From positions 1 through 64,000 of the forward strand of contig JBFMFH010000007.1 in assembly GCA_040752275.1 (NCBI GenBank): a stretch of 64,000 nt of DNA. Direction: 5' to 3'. This DNA comes from JBFMFH01 sp040752275. Its GTDB lineage: Bacteria > Acidobacteriota > Vicinamibacteria > Vicinamibacterales > JAKQTR01. How positions within the stretch are numbered: position 1 is the stretch's first letter; each line of letters opens with the position of its first letter. The position numbers were made by a program, and so were the translations under genes. Below are positions 25,122 to 34,128 of this stretch, one piece after another. Under the pieces are notes generated by a model that ran no database searches, was not told where the DNA came from, and was given only the letters and a program-made list of their open reading frames with translations.

Positions 25122-25928
25122 CTACTCCTCTTCCGAGGCCGGCGTGGCCATCAACACGTCGGCCATGCCGTCTTCGCTGTCGAGCCGCACCCATACGTAG
25201 GGATCGCACCGTTCGCACAGCATGCGAACCTCGCGATGGGCGCGGGCGGTTCGGGCCACGATGCGGGGGCCCGAGTCGGTCACGCATCTTGTGCCTCGGA
25301 CGTTCCCGTTTCGCCCAACCGCCCGCGCGTAGAGTTCGACCAGAGGCGGGAGCGCCTCGTCGGCCACAAGCATGGGCTCGACCGCCGAGTCAGTGATGCG
25401 CGCGAGGGCGCGGACAGCCTGGCCGGGAATCGGCGCTGTGCAGGCCACCTGCAACGCCCGCCGCTTCGGGTCGGCAGCCACGGGGACAATCCGCAAGGCC
25501 CTGACGGTCTCGTCGGAAAGCTGGCCGTGACGGTGGGCCACGGCGGCTGGGTCGACCGACGCCAGGTAGCGGACACCTGCTTGCATCGCCAGGGCCCTGA
25601 GGAGATCGTTCGCGGTGATCACGCCCAGGCGCCGGAGCGTGCGTCCCAACGGCTCCTGTAGCCGGCCTTGCTGGGCCAGCGCGGTCTCCACAACCTCGTC
25701 AGGCAGGCCGACCTGCCGCACGAGCAGGGCCCCGAGCCTGACGGAGCCCCAGAGACGGTCGGCCCCGATCGGCTTGCTCCGGAGCGACGCGATCGCCGCG
25801 CGGACGAGGTGCTCGACGCATCGGGCGGAGCAATACCAGCGGCCATCGACCATCACGCCGAGGTCGAGGCCCTTCGCGAGCACGCCGGGCAGGCGCCGGT
25901 GACATCCGTCACGCGCACACCGGACCAC
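25122..25928 (-). CDS. MshEN-like domain protein with Cys clusters
   Basis: The 268-residue protein carries two repeats resembling the MshEN (GspE N-terminal) c-di-GMP-binding motif: RLGALLVRQVGLPDEVVE (64-81) with ALAQQ, and PLGRTLRRLGVITANDLL (93-110) with RALAMQ. Cys4/Cys9 and Cys33/Cys37 at the N-terminus and a CERC near residue 240 could hold a metal. The ATPase domain that normally follows MshEN is absent. It starts with GTG, overlaps the upstream gene by 20 bp and lies two bases before flgF. A flagellar c-di-GMP effector is a plausible inference. Confidence 0.6.
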   Translation of the reverse strand: MVRCARDGCHRRLPGVLAKGLDLGVMVDGRWYCSARCVEHLVRAAIASLRSKPIGADRLWGSVRLGALLVRQVGLPDEVVETALAQQGRLQEPLGRTLRRLGVITANDLLRALAMQAGVRYLASVDPAAVAHRHGQLSDETVRALRIVPVAADPKRRALQVACTAPIPGQAVRALARITDSAVEPMLVADEALPPLVELYARAVGRNGNVRGTRCVTDSGPRIVARTARAHREVRMLCERCDPYVWVRLDSEDGMADVLMATPASEEE

Positions 25929-26310
25929 GGTGCGTACCCTCGTCGTGTGCCGGCATTCCGGGTGTCCCGGTCGACGTCATGGAGAGCCGCAGACGGACTT
26001 CACCCTCGGACATCCGTTCCTCGGCGGCGATTTCCGGTACCCTCTTCCCCGCGCCAGCCGCTCTGGCCACACGACGGGTTGCAGACGCCGAGGAGGGCCG
26101 TCGCGCAGCGCGTAGGGCTGTCTTCGCCAATTCGGCGCCAAGCACCGTGAACCCGGCCTCGGTCGTCTCGACGAGAAGGCCAAGTCCCCGGGTACAACGT
26201 CCGACCCGATCGTGAAGGTGCTCGACCAGCCGCAAGCGACGGGTGGTCCGCCACAACAGAACGGTCTGGACGGCCCCGACCACGGCCAGACACGCGACAA
26301 GGTAGGTCAC
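25909..26310 (-). CDS. Small single-pass membrane protein of the flagellar run
   Basis: The 133-residue protein has one N-terminal membrane helix (LVACLAVVGAVQTVLLW) followed by a basic, helical cytoplasmic part and a possible helix-turn-helix-like end (VPEIAAEERMSEGEVRLRL). This layout recalls DUF6115/DUF2802 or SwrB-like proteins found in flagellar operons, but the match is weak. It lies between fliN1 and the MshEN-like gene, with a GTG start. Function unknown. Confidence 0.5.
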   Translation of the reverse strand: MTYLVACLAVVGAVQTVLLWRTTRRLRLVEHLHDRVGRCTRGLGLLVETTEAGFTVLGAELAKTALRAARRPSSASATRRVARAAGAGKRVPEIAAEERMSEGEVRLRLSMTSTGTPGMPAHDEGTHRGPVCA

Positions 26311-26321
26311 CGTTCTCTCCT

Positions 26322-26675
26322 TCAGGCCCTGAGGGGCCCCAATGATCGCATTCGATCGGCGCGTCCCACGACCTCGGTCACGCGAATGCCGTAGTGACCG
26401 CTGGCCACGACGACGTCGCCCCTGGCCACGACCGTGTCGTTCACGAGCAACTCCACAGGATCCTCAGGAGACCGGTCGAGATCGATGCTCGTTCCCGGGC
26501 CGAGCTTCGCCAGCTGGGCGAGCGTCATCTCTGTCTGGCCGAATCGCGCCCAGACCGGCAGCTCGATGTCCAGCACGAGATCCAGGTTGGGTGGCAGCTG
26601 GCCCGCCCCGCTGCGGGCGGGTGTGCCGGCACCGTCTGTCGGAGGGGCCGGTTCGTCTAGCTTCGGGTCGTCCAC
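26322..26675 (-). CDS. fliN: Flagellar C-ring protein FliN (copy 1)
   Basis: The 117-residue protein has a Pro-rich N-terminus and the SpoA/FliN domain (DLVLDIELPVWARFGQTEMT, LGPGTSIDLDRSPEDPVELL, GDVVVASGHYGIRVTEVVG). FliN tetramers form the bottom of the C-ring and act in switching and export. It starts with GTG one base after the fliM stop. A second FliN-type gene lies at 35495-35821. Confidence 0.92.
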   Translation of the reverse strand: MDDPKLDEPAPPTDGAGTPARSGAGQLPPNLDLVLDIELPVWARFGQTEMTLAQLAKLGPGTSIDLDRSPEDPVELLVNDTVVARGDVVVASGHYGIRVTEVVGRADRMRSLGPLRA

Positions 26676-26676
26676 G

Positions 26677-27654
26677 CTACACCTCCGTCAAACCGACTGA
26701 GACGGCCGGAGCCGGCCCCGCCGAGATGGCAATCGCCGTGAAGGTGCCGCGGCGCGCCAGGTGGCCCTCGAACTTCGGCGTGCGCCCGACCTGCACGCGG
26801 ACGGGATGTGACGCCGGCTTCCCGAGCGACAGGACATCGCCCGGCTGCAGCTCCATCAGTTCCCGGGCCGACAGCGACGTTTCGAGGAGCGCCACGATCG
26901 GCAGCCTGACCGCTGCGAGGTTCCTCGCGAGTGCCCGGCGCTGAGCCGCACTGGTTTCGTGGCGGGTCTGCGGCCAGGTCTGTGCAAACGAGTCCCGAAT
27001 CGACTCGATCACCTGCGCGGGGATGCAGAAGTTGAGCGCCCCGCGGTGGTCGTTGATCCGCACGTCGAAGGCCAGCGCAAGCACCGTGTCATGGGGTGCG
27101 GCAACCTGCCGCATCTGCGGCCGCGTCTCGCGACCGGAGATCCGGAACTCGACGTCCTTGAGGCTCTTCCAGGTATCGGCCAGGTCGTCGAGCAGGATGC
27201 CGACGACGCCGTCGACGATGTTCTGCTCGATCTCGGTCAGTGCCCTGCCGGGGTCCGTCGTGTGTCCATTCCCCCCCAGCATCCGCCCGATCATGGCGAA
27301 GGCGACGCCCGGGTTGAGCTCCAGCGCGGCGACCCCATCCAGAGGCGACATGGCGATGGCGTAGAATGCCGTCGGATCGGGCAGGTCCTGGAGGAACTCG
27401 GCGTAGGTGAGCTGGCGCGCGGACACCACGGACAGCTCCGTGAGCGTGCGCAGATACGCGGAAAGCGACGACGACACGTTTCGGGCGAACCGCTCGTGCA
27501 GCAACTGGAGCGACCGGACGTGGGCCTGGGAAACTCGGTCCGGCCTCCGAAAGTCGTACGGCGTGGCCTGTTCGCCGGCCCGGCCGTCCTGCCGGATCCG
27601 GCGTGCCGATCCCAGCAGGGCCTGGATCTCTGCCTCGGTGGGCGTCTGGTTCAT
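26677..27654 (-). CDS. fliM: Flagellar motor switch protein FliM
   Basis: FliM forms the C-ring wall and binds CheY-P. The 325-residue product has the N-terminal CheY-binding-type peptide (TEAEIQALL), the central CheC-like domain with HERFARNVSSSLSAYLR and GVAFAMIGRMLGG, and a C-terminal SpoA domain (ELMELQPGDVLSLGKPASHP). Full length. The CheY site suggests chemotaxis genes elsewhere in the genome. It overlaps fliA by ATGA. Confidence 0.96.
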   Translation of the reverse strand: MNQTPTEAEIQALLGSARRIRQDGRAGEQATPYDFRRPDRVSQAHVRSLQLLHERFARNVSSSLSAYLRTLTELSVVSARQLTYAEFLQDLPDPTAFYAIAMSPLDGVAALELNPGVAFAMIGRMLGGNGHTTDPGRALTEIEQNIVDGVVGILLDDLADTWKSLKDVEFRISGRETRPQMRQVAAPHDTVLALAFDVRINDHRGALNFCIPAQVIESIRDSFAQTWPQTRHETSAAQRRALARNLAAVRLPIVALLETSLSARELMELQPGDVLSLGKPASHPVRVQVGRTPKFEGHLARRGTFTAIAISAGPAPAVSVGLTEV

Positions 27655-28397
27655 GTGCGTGTCTCACGCGGACGCAGGGCGTCCTTGAGCAGCGTCCGGA
27701 GGCGGGCAATCGCCATCGATCGGACCTGCGAGATGCGCGATTCGCCGACGCCCAGCACCACGCCAATCTCAGCCAGGGTCATGTCTTCTTCGTAGTACAT
27801 GGCCAGGACCAGCCGTTCGCGCTTGGGCAGCTTGCAGATCGCCGCGGCGAGGAGACGCCGCATCTCGCTGCGCTCGAGGCGCGCGTCCGGCCCTTCCTCG
27901 GGATCGATGCAGACCTCCAGGAGGGGCTGGCGGTCCGAACCGGTGTCTTCGAGCTGCCGCACGGCCGCGATGTCGAGGGTCCGCAGTTCCTCGAGCACGT
28001 GGCCGTACTGCGTCTCGCTCAGGCCGAGGGCGGCGGCGATTTCCGTCTCTGACGGTTCGCGGCCGAGCTCCGACCGGAGTTGCGAGATGGCGCCATCCAC
28101 TTCGCGGCGTCGGCGGCGAAGCGAGCGGGGCGCCCAGTCCAGATCGCGCAACTCGTCGAGCATGGCTCCTTGAACACGGCGGCGCGCGAACGCCTCGAAG
28201 GGCACACCCATCGACAGGCGGTAGCGTCCGGCGGCCTCGACCAGTCCCAGGGTGCCGATGCTGACCAGATCTGCGACCTCGACATTGGCGGGCAGGCGCC
28301 GGGCGAGGCGCTGCGCGAGCGTCTTCACCAGTCCGATGTGGGCCACAACGAGCTCGTTGCGATCGAGCGGCGCGGGGTCGGCGGCGGATCGGATCAT
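27651..28397 (-). CDS. fliA: Flagellar sigma factor FliA (sigma-28)
   Basis: FliA directs RNA polymerase to late flagellar promoters. The 248-residue protein has region 2 (LPANVEVADLVSIGTLGLVE, PFEAFARRRVQGAMLDELRD), region 3 (SELGREPSETEIAAALGLSE) and region 4 with the DNA-binding helix-turn-helix (MTLAEIGVVLGVGESRISQV). The ATG at 28397 overlaps the flhG stop (ATGA), and its own end overlaps fliM. Its antagonist FlgM is encoded in the next unit. Confidence 0.96.
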   Translation of the reverse strand: MIRSAADPAPLDRNELVVAHIGLVKTLAQRLARRLPANVEVADLVSIGTLGLVEAAGRYRLSMGVPFEAFARRRVQGAMLDELRDLDWAPRSLRRRRREVDGAISQLRSELGREPSETEIAAALGLSETQYGHVLEELRTLDIAAVRQLEDTGSDRQPLLEVCIDPEEGPDARLERSEMRRLLAAAICKLPKRERLVLAMYYEEDMTLAEIGVVLGVGESRISQVRSMAIARLRTLLKDALRPRETRT

Positions 28398-29239
28398 GGC
28401 GCCCCCGTCAGCATCGGCGCCAGCGCGTGCGCGCGGCCGGGGCCGACCGGCCGCAGGTCGCACCGGCGAGGGGACAACCGTCCCAGTTCCATGGCCAGCG
28501 CCCGGAACCCGTGGCTGGACACGGCGTCTGGGTGGAGGTCGACGACCGCGCGCTGGCACAGGACCGCGTCCCTCAGCGCTTCGTCATGCACCACGTGGCC
28601 GAAGCTGTGAATCGTCCTCCGCAGGAAGCGCCGGGTCGCCGCATCGAGCTGCCCGTAGATCAGGTGGGCCTCGCGTTCGTTGTCCGCACCGTTGACGAGG
28701 AGGCCAAGGTCCATCTCTGCATGACGCACCGTGAGCAGCTTGATCATCGCGTAGGCGTCGACAATGGCCGTCGGCTCACCGGACGTGACCACCAGAGCGA
28801 GGTCCGCGCCGCGCACGGTCTCGAGTACGGTGTCGGAGACGCCCGGCGCCGTGTCGATGAGGAGGAAGTCAGACCCTTGGGCCACGTGTCGGATCTGACC
28901 CAGGATCTGCTCGCGCTGCATCCGACCCAGTGCCGTCAACTGCCGAATGCCCGAACTGGCCGGCACGATCCTCACCCCGCCGGGACCCTCGACCACAATG
29001 TCCGCCAGGGACCGTTCGCCGGCGAGCACGTGGCCGATGTGGTGCGCGGGCGTCAGACCGAGCAGCACATCAACACTGCCGAGACCGAAGTCGCCGTCGA
29101 TCACGACGACCCGGTGCCGAAGCCTGGCGAGCGCGATGGCGAGATTGACGGTGACGTTCGTCTTGCCCACGCCACCTTTGCCGCTGGTCACGGCGATCGT
29201 CACAGGCTTGTCAGGAGACGCGTTCGGAGAGGTCATCAT
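28394..29239 (-). CDS. flhG: Flagellar number regulator FlhG (MinD/ParA-like ATPase)
   Basis: The 281-residue protein is a P-loop ATPase with the deviant Walker A GKGGVGKTN, DGDFGLGSVDVLLGL and IDTAPGVSDTV motifs. With FlhF it limits and places flagella. The short N-terminus (MMTSPNASPDKPVT) lacks the DQA-type activator helix that FlhG uses to stimulate the FlhF GTPase, so this interaction may differ. Two adjacent ATGs serve as possible starts, and the first overlaps the flhF stop. Confidence 0.93.
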   Translation of the reverse strand: MMTSPNASPDKPVTIAVTSGKGGVGKTNVTVNLAIALARLRHRVVVIDGDFGLGSVDVLLGLTPAHHIGHVLAGERSLADIVVEGPGGVRIVPASSGIRQLTALGRMQREQILGQIRHVAQGSDFLLIDTAPGVSDTVLETVRGADLALVVTSGEPTAIVDAYAMIKLLTVRHAEMDLGLLVNGADNEREAHLIYGQLDAATRRFLRRTIHSFGHVVHDEALRDAVLCQRAVVDLHPDAVSSHGFRALAMELGRLSPRRCDLRPVGPGRAHALAPMLTGAP

Positions 29240-30225
29240 GCAGGTCTCGCAGACAGAAGGGGAGAATCGCCAAGCACGAGCCCGGCGAGAATGGACCCGC
29301 TCGCGCGTTCGAGGTCTTCCGGCACGCGCTGGCCAGTCCCGAGATACGACACCGGGAGGGCGACGTCACGCAGGGTGTCGACCAGCAGGGACAGCGACTC
29401 CGACTCGTCGACGCGGGTCAGCGCGACTCTGCTCGGACTCGCGACCCGGTACCGGTCGAGCGCGCGGCGCATCTCGCGGGCCGAGCAGGCCGCCGACACG
29501 ACGAGGTGCGTGCGGACCCCGGATTGCGACCGGAGTCCGGTGAACAATTCCCGGACTATCTGATCGTCCGGCGACCGGCCGGCCGTGTCGACGAGCAGAG
29601 GCCCGCGCGACGTTGCCAGCGCCCGGTTCAGTTCCTCGGGCGTACGGGCCACTTTGAAGGGCGCGCCGATGATGTCGGCGTAGAGCCGCAGCTGCTCAAC
29701 GGCGCCCACCCGGTACCCGTCGGCCGCCACGAGCGTCAGCGGCTGTCCGCGATGCGCGCGTTCTTGCGCGGCGATCTTCGCGATCGTGGTCGTCTTTCCG
29801 ACACCAGGCGGGCCGACAAAGACCTCCACCCGCGAGTAACCCTCGTCCGATGAGGCGAGCGGCCGGAGGTGCTCGGCCAGCGTCCGGCACAACGTCGCGG
29901 CCGACACACCGCGGCGCTTCCGGGGCGCGATCGAGCGCTCGACCTCGATGGCGAGATCGGAGGAGAGGCCGGCCGCCGCCAACTTGGCCGCGACTTCTCC
30001 GCAGGCCCGAGTCCCAGGGCCAGTTGGCCGGTCGGGCGGTCGGTTGTCCGACACTTTGCGCGGAACAGCGGCCGTCAGCTCGACGGCCCTGAAGCCCACC
30101 AAGCCCCGCCACCCGCCGGCGGGCACGAGGCGTGTCGACAGCACCAGCGCGGCCGGGCCGAGTTCCTCCCGGGCCCGTGCGAGCAGGTCTTTCACCGTCG
30201 TTCCGCGGTAGGTCTTGAGGAACAT
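29236..30225 (-). CDS. flhF: Flagellar placement GTPase FlhF
   Basis: The 329-residue SRP-type GTPase opens with FLKTYRGTTVKDLLARAREE, the FlhF basic/activator region. It continues with the NG domain: P-loop GPPGVGKTTTIAKIAA, VAADGYRVGAVEQLR, DTAGRSPDDQ and TRVDESES. It marks the pole or site of flagellar assembly. The ATG at 30225 is two bases after the flhA stop. Length is at the short end for the family. Confidence 0.94.
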   Translation of the reverse strand: MFLKTYRGTTVKDLLARAREELGPAALVLSTRLVPAGGWRGLVGFRAVELTAAVPRKVSDNRPPDRPTGPGTRACGEVAAKLAAAGLSSDLAIEVERSIAPRKRRGVSAATLCRTLAEHLRPLASSDEGYSRVEVFVGPPGVGKTTTIAKIAAQERAHRGQPLTLVAADGYRVGAVEQLRLYADIIGAPFKVARTPEELNRALATSRGPLLVDTAGRSPDDQIVRELFTGLRSQSGVRTHLVVSAACSAREMRRALDRYRVASPSRVALTRVDESESLSLLVDTLRDVALPVSYLGTGQRVPEDLERASGSILAGLVLGDSPLLSARPA

Positions 30226-30227
30226 CG

Positions 30228-32270
30228 TCAATCCAGCACGGCAACCGGCGCGATCTTCACGTGCGCCGGCACCTCGGTGTGCGCCAGCACGCCGAAGTGG
30301 GGGAGTACTCTCGAGAACATCCGCCACAGGTGCGGTCGCAGTCCTGCCGAGCAGAGAAGCACAGGTTGTGCCATCGCCGTCTCCACGACCTGAGCGATGC
30401 GTGTGGCCAGGTTCTTGGCTTCCTTCGGATCCAGGGCGAGCACGAGGCCGTGGTCGGTCTTCGCCAGCGATGAGAGGAGGCGCTCTTCGAGGCCGGGCGC
30501 CAGGGCGATGGTCGGCAGTTCGCCACGGTCGTTCTGGTACTGCCGGCAGATGGCTCGGCCAATCCCCGCCCGGGCCGTCTCGACAAGCGCGTCGGTGTCC
30601 TTGGTGGCGGTCGCGACATCCGCGACGGTCTCGAGAATCGTGGCCAGATCCTTGACGGGCACCCGCTCGCGGAGCAGTTGGCGGAGAACCCGCTGGATGT
30701 CCGCCAGCGACAGGATCTTCGGGACGACATCGTCGACCAGTCTTGGCGCTGCCTGTGCGAGGCGGTCGACCATGTCCTTGACCTGCTGTCGGCTGAGCAG
30801 GTCCGGCAGGAAGGCGCGAATCGTCTCCGACAGATGGGTCGACAGTGCCGTGGTGGCGTCGACGACCGTGAAGCCCGCCGCCGAGGCCCGGTCGCGGTGC
30901 TCCGGGACGATCCAGCAGGCAGGCAGACCGAAGGCGGGTTCGGGCATGGAGATGCCGTCGAGCGAGGCCGTGGCCGAGCCGGGGTCGATGGCGAGGAGAC
31001 GGTCCGGGTAGAGCTCGCCGCGCGCCACCTCAACGCCCTTGATGAGAATCGCGTAGGCACGTGGCGCGAGTTGGAGGTTGTCCGCCACCCGCACTGGCGG
31101 GGCGACCACGCCCGTCTCACTCGCGATCTGGCGTCTGATGGCGCGGACGCGCGACAGCAGCGTGCCGCCCTGCTGTTCGTCCGCGATGGCGACCAGCGCA
31201 TAGCCCACCTCGACGCTGACCGGGTCTACGGCAACCTGGGCCTCGAGGGAATCCGAGGCGATTGGTGGCGCAACCTCATCCGAGGTCGTCTTGTCGCCGC
31301 GCGAGTGGTTCAGAAGCGAGGCTGCGCCGAGCAGCCCTGCGATCAGCAGGAAGGGCACCTTCGGCAGTCCGGGGACGAGTGCGAGACCGACGAGGGCCAC
31401 GGCTGCTACAGCCAACGGCCGCACGCCGCTCAGGAGTTGGTGAGCGACGTCCTCGCCAAGCTCTGACCCGGTCGTGGCCCGGGTTGTCACCAGCGCGGCG
31501 GACATCGAGACCAGGAGGCCTGGAACCGCTGTGACCAGGCCCTCGCCGACGGTCAGAATCGTGAAGGTCCTCGCAGCTGTCGCCAGGTCCAGCCCATGCT
31601 GCAGGACGCCAAGGGCGAGGCCAGCGACGATGTTGATCCCCGTGATGAGCAGTGCGGCCACCGCGTCCCGCTGCGTGAATCGGATGGCGCCGTCCATCGA
31701 CCCGTAGAAGTCCGCCTCCCCTCTCAGCTGTTCCCGCCGTCGTCGGGCCTCGTGTTCGTCGATGATCCCCGCGCTCAGGTCGGCATCGATGGCCATCTGG
31801 CGTCCCGGCATGGCGTCGAGCGTGAACCGGGCCGTTACTTCCGAGATGCGCACCGAGCCGTGGTTGATGACGAGGAACTGGATCGTGACGAGGACGAGAA
31901 AGACGACGATGCCCACGGCGAAGTTGGCGCCGACCACGAACTGGCCGAACGCCATGATCACCTGGCCGGCGGCGTCGAGGCGTTCGGCCCCGTGCAGGAG
32001 GATGAGCCGGGTGCCGGCCACATTGAGCGACAACCGCATCAATGTCAGCAGCAGCAACACGGAAGGAAAGGCGGAGAACTCGGTGGGCCGCCGGACGTAG
32101 ATGGCCGTCAGCAGGAAGACCGCGCTCAGGCCGATGTCGATCGAGAGGAGCAGATCCAGCAGGAAAGGTGGCAGCGGCACGATCATCAGGCCGAGCGCCG
32201 CCAGGATCACGACTGGGCCGACGAGCCGTGCGATCTGTGAGGTCCGACGTGCGACGTGTCCGTCCGCCAT
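30228..32270 (-). CDS. flhA: Flagellar export gate protein FlhA
   Basis: The 680-residue export-gate subunit has eight N-terminal membrane helices with the conserved FHIPEP-type region (SVLLLLTLMRLSLNVAGTRL, VRISEVTARFTLDAMPGRQM). A soluble C-terminal domain follows from about 345 that docks chaperone-cargo complexes. The ATG at 32270 is chosen by homology. flhB lies 20 bp upstream and flhF follows immediately. Full length. Confidence 0.96.
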   Translation of the reverse strand: MADGHVARRTSQIARLVGPVVILAALGLMIVPLPPFLLDLLLSIDIGLSAVFLLTAIYVRRPTEFSAFPSVLLLLTLMRLSLNVAGTRLILLHGAERLDAAGQVIMAFGQFVVGANFAVGIVVFLVLVTIQFLVINHGSVRISEVTARFTLDAMPGRQMAIDADLSAGIIDEHEARRRREQLRGEADFYGSMDGAIRFTQRDAVAALLITGINIVAGLALGVLQHGLDLATAARTFTILTVGEGLVTAVPGLLVSMSAALVTTRATTGSELGEDVAHQLLSGVRPLAVAAVALVGLALVPGLPKVPFLLIAGLLGAASLLNHSRGDKTTSDEVAPPIASDSLEAQVAVDPVSVEVGYALVAIADEQQGGTLLSRVRAIRRQIASETGVVAPPVRVADNLQLAPRAYAILIKGVEVARGELYPDRLLAIDPGSATASLDGISMPEPAFGLPACWIVPEHRDRASAAGFTVVDATTALSTHLSETIRAFLPDLLSRQQVKDMVDRLAQAAPRLVDDVVPKILSLADIQRVLRQLLRERVPVKDLATILETVADVATATKDTDALVETARAGIGRAICRQYQNDRGELPTIALAPGLEERLLSSLAKTDHGLVLALDPKEAKNLATRIAQVVETAMAQPVLLCSAGLRPHLWRMFSRVLPHFGVLAHTEVPAHVKIAPVAVLD

Positions 32271-32290
32271 ATCGTGTTCCTCCGCCCTTG

Positions 32291-33355
32291 TCACAGTGCG
32301 AGCTGCCGCAGCCGGATGAGGTACGCCAATACCTCGGCGACAGCTTCGAACAGGGTGCCGGGAATGACACCGCCAACGGGTACGGCGCCGTACAAGGCCC
32401 GCGCAAGCGGCGGGTTCTCCGCGATGGGCACGCCATGTTCCCTGGCCACCGTCTTGATGCGCTGGGCGATCAGGTCCCGACCCTTGGCCACGACGCGCGG
32501 TGCCGGCTCCGACCCGCGCCGGTACTCGAGCGCGACGGCGTAGTGGGTCGGGTTGGTCACGACCACGGTGGCGCGTGGCACGGCCGAGAGCATGCGTGAC
32601 CGGATCATGTCGCGTTGAATGCGGCGGACGCGCATCTTGGTCTCGGGACTGCCTTCCGTGAGCCGGTAGTCGTCGCGGACTTCCTGCTTCGTCATGCGCT
32701 GCGAGCGGATGAAGCGCCACCGCTGCACGGCGTAGTCGGCCAGCGCGAACGCCAGCAGCACGACGGCGGACCTGCGTACGAACTGCAGCACCGCGTCCCA
32801 ACCGTCCGCGGCGGCGGAGACGGCCTCAGCCCGGCCGAGCGCCAGGCTCGTCACGATGGCATCGCGGACGTCCTGCCACCCGAGCACGGCGAGGGTCGTG
32901 ACTACGAGGATCGTCTTCAGCAGGTCGACGCCTCCCTGCGACAGGCCCAGACGCTTGATCCCCCGGGCAGGGCTGAGGCGTGCCCAATCGGGCCTGAGCG
33001 CGTCGGTCGAGAAGATCCACCCGCCCTGCGCGGCCTGGCTGCCGACGACCATCGCCACCGACGCCAGGGCGACGGGACCGCAGACGAGCGCAACCGCCCG
33101 GCCCGCCTTCGCCGCAAGCCGCGTCAAATCACCGGCCGTGAGGGTGGCCAGCGCCTGGTCGCCCATCTGGGCGAAGGCGAGCTGGATTTCCTCCGTCAGT
33201 ATCCGAGCCATCGACGGCCCCATCCAGCCGAGCACCAGGGCCGTGCCGACGAGCGCCGCCGCCTGTCCGAGGTCCCGGCTGCGGGCAACCTGTCCCTTTC
33301 GTTTGGCCTCCCGGAGGCGCCTCGCAGTGGGTTGCTCGGTGCGGTCGCTGCTCAT
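32291..33355 (-). CDS. flhB: Flagellar export switch protein FlhB
   Basis: The 354-residue protein has an N-terminal basic segment (DRTEQPTARRLREAKRKGQV), four membrane helices and a cytoplasmic domain with the autocleavage site NPTH in VVTNPTHYAVALEYRRG. Cleavage there switches export from hook to filament proteins; FliK, encoded at 36467, acts on it. A GTG directly before the ATG could also serve as start. fliR is upstream and flhA downstream. Confidence 0.96.
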   Translation of the reverse strand: MSSDRTEQPTARRLREAKRKGQVARSRDLGQAAALVGTALVLGWMGPSMARILTEEIQLAFAQMGDQALATLTAGDLTRLAAKAGRAVALVCGPVALASVAMVVGSQAAQGGWIFSTDALRPDWARLSPARGIKRLGLSQGGVDLLKTILVVTTLAVLGWQDVRDAIVTSLALGRAEAVSAAADGWDAVLQFVRRSAVVLLAFALADYAVQRWRFIRSQRMTKQEVRDDYRLTEGSPETKMRVRRIQRDMIRSRMLSAVPRATVVVTNPTHYAVALEYRRGSEPAPRVVAKGRDLIAQRIKTVAREHGVPIAENPPLARALYGAVPVGGVIPGTLFEAVAEVLAYLIRLRQLAL

Positions 33356-33369
33356 CACTCACATCCGCG

Positions 33370-34128
33370 CTAGCGGGCCGTCCCGATGAGTCGCATCGCC
33401 CCGTCGACGGCCGCAGGAGCGAACCTGGCGACGATGTCCGGGACCATCGTGATCCCGACGGCCAGCGTCAGCAGGCCAACGGCCACTCTGACCGGGAATC
33501 CGAGAATCATGAAGTTGAGGGCCGGCGCCGCCCGCGACAGCAGGCCCAGAACGATCTCGAGGACGAGCAGCACGATGACGACGGGCATGGCGAGCTGCGC
33601 ACCGAGCAGGAAGACAAGCCCGAGCATGGCCGCCACGTCTCCGGCGTCCCCGCGCGCGAGTCCCCAGGTCCCCGGCGGCAACACCCGGTACGACTGGGCC
33701 AGCGCTCGGAGCAGCGCATGGTGTCCGTTGATGCCGAAGAACGCCAGCAAGGCCAGGCTGCTGTACAGGGCTGCGACAACGCTGTTGCGCGCGCCGGACT
33801 GGGGATCGACCAGCGCCGCGTAGGACATGCCGGCCTGGAACCCTGCCAGGTGCCCCGCCAGTTCCGCTCCCGCCTGCAGCGCGCGGACGGCGAGGGCGAG
33901 CGCCAGGCCGATGACGACCTCACCGGCGGTCACGACAACGAGCCCCAGCGACGAGAGGGCGGCGGGAACTTCCACGGCCGGCAGCAGTAGCGCCGCCACC
34001 GCTACCGTCAGGCCGATCCTCACCGGCGGTGGGACGAACGACCCACCGAACACCGGGGACGCCACGACCAGCATGCCGGGCCTGACGAGCAGCAGTCCGA
34101 ACGCCGAGAGCGGGAGCACATCGTTCAT
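33370..34128 (-). CDS. fliR: Flagellar export gate protein FliR
   Basis: The 252-residue, six-helix membrane protein shows FliR features (SAFGLLLVRPGMLVVASPVF, SPVFGG region, GEVVIGLALALAVRALQAGA, GQLAG-type AELAGHLAGFQAGMSYAALV). It is part of the FliPQR core that forms the export pore. The ATG overlaps the fliQ stop by four bases. Order fliP-fliQ-fliR-flhB is conserved. Confidence 0.95.
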   Translation of the reverse strand: MNDVLPLSAFGLLLVRPGMLVVASPVFGGSFVPPPVRIGLTVAVAALLLPAVEVPAALSSLGLVVVTAGEVVIGLALALAVRALQAGAELAGHLAGFQAGMSYAALVDPQSGARNSVVAALYSSLALLAFFGINGHHALLRALAQSYRVLPPGTWGLARGDAGDVAAMLGLVFLLGAQLAMPVVIVLLVLEIVLGLLSRAAPALNFMILGFPVRVAVGLLTLAVGITMVPDIVARFAPAAVDGAMRLIGTAR

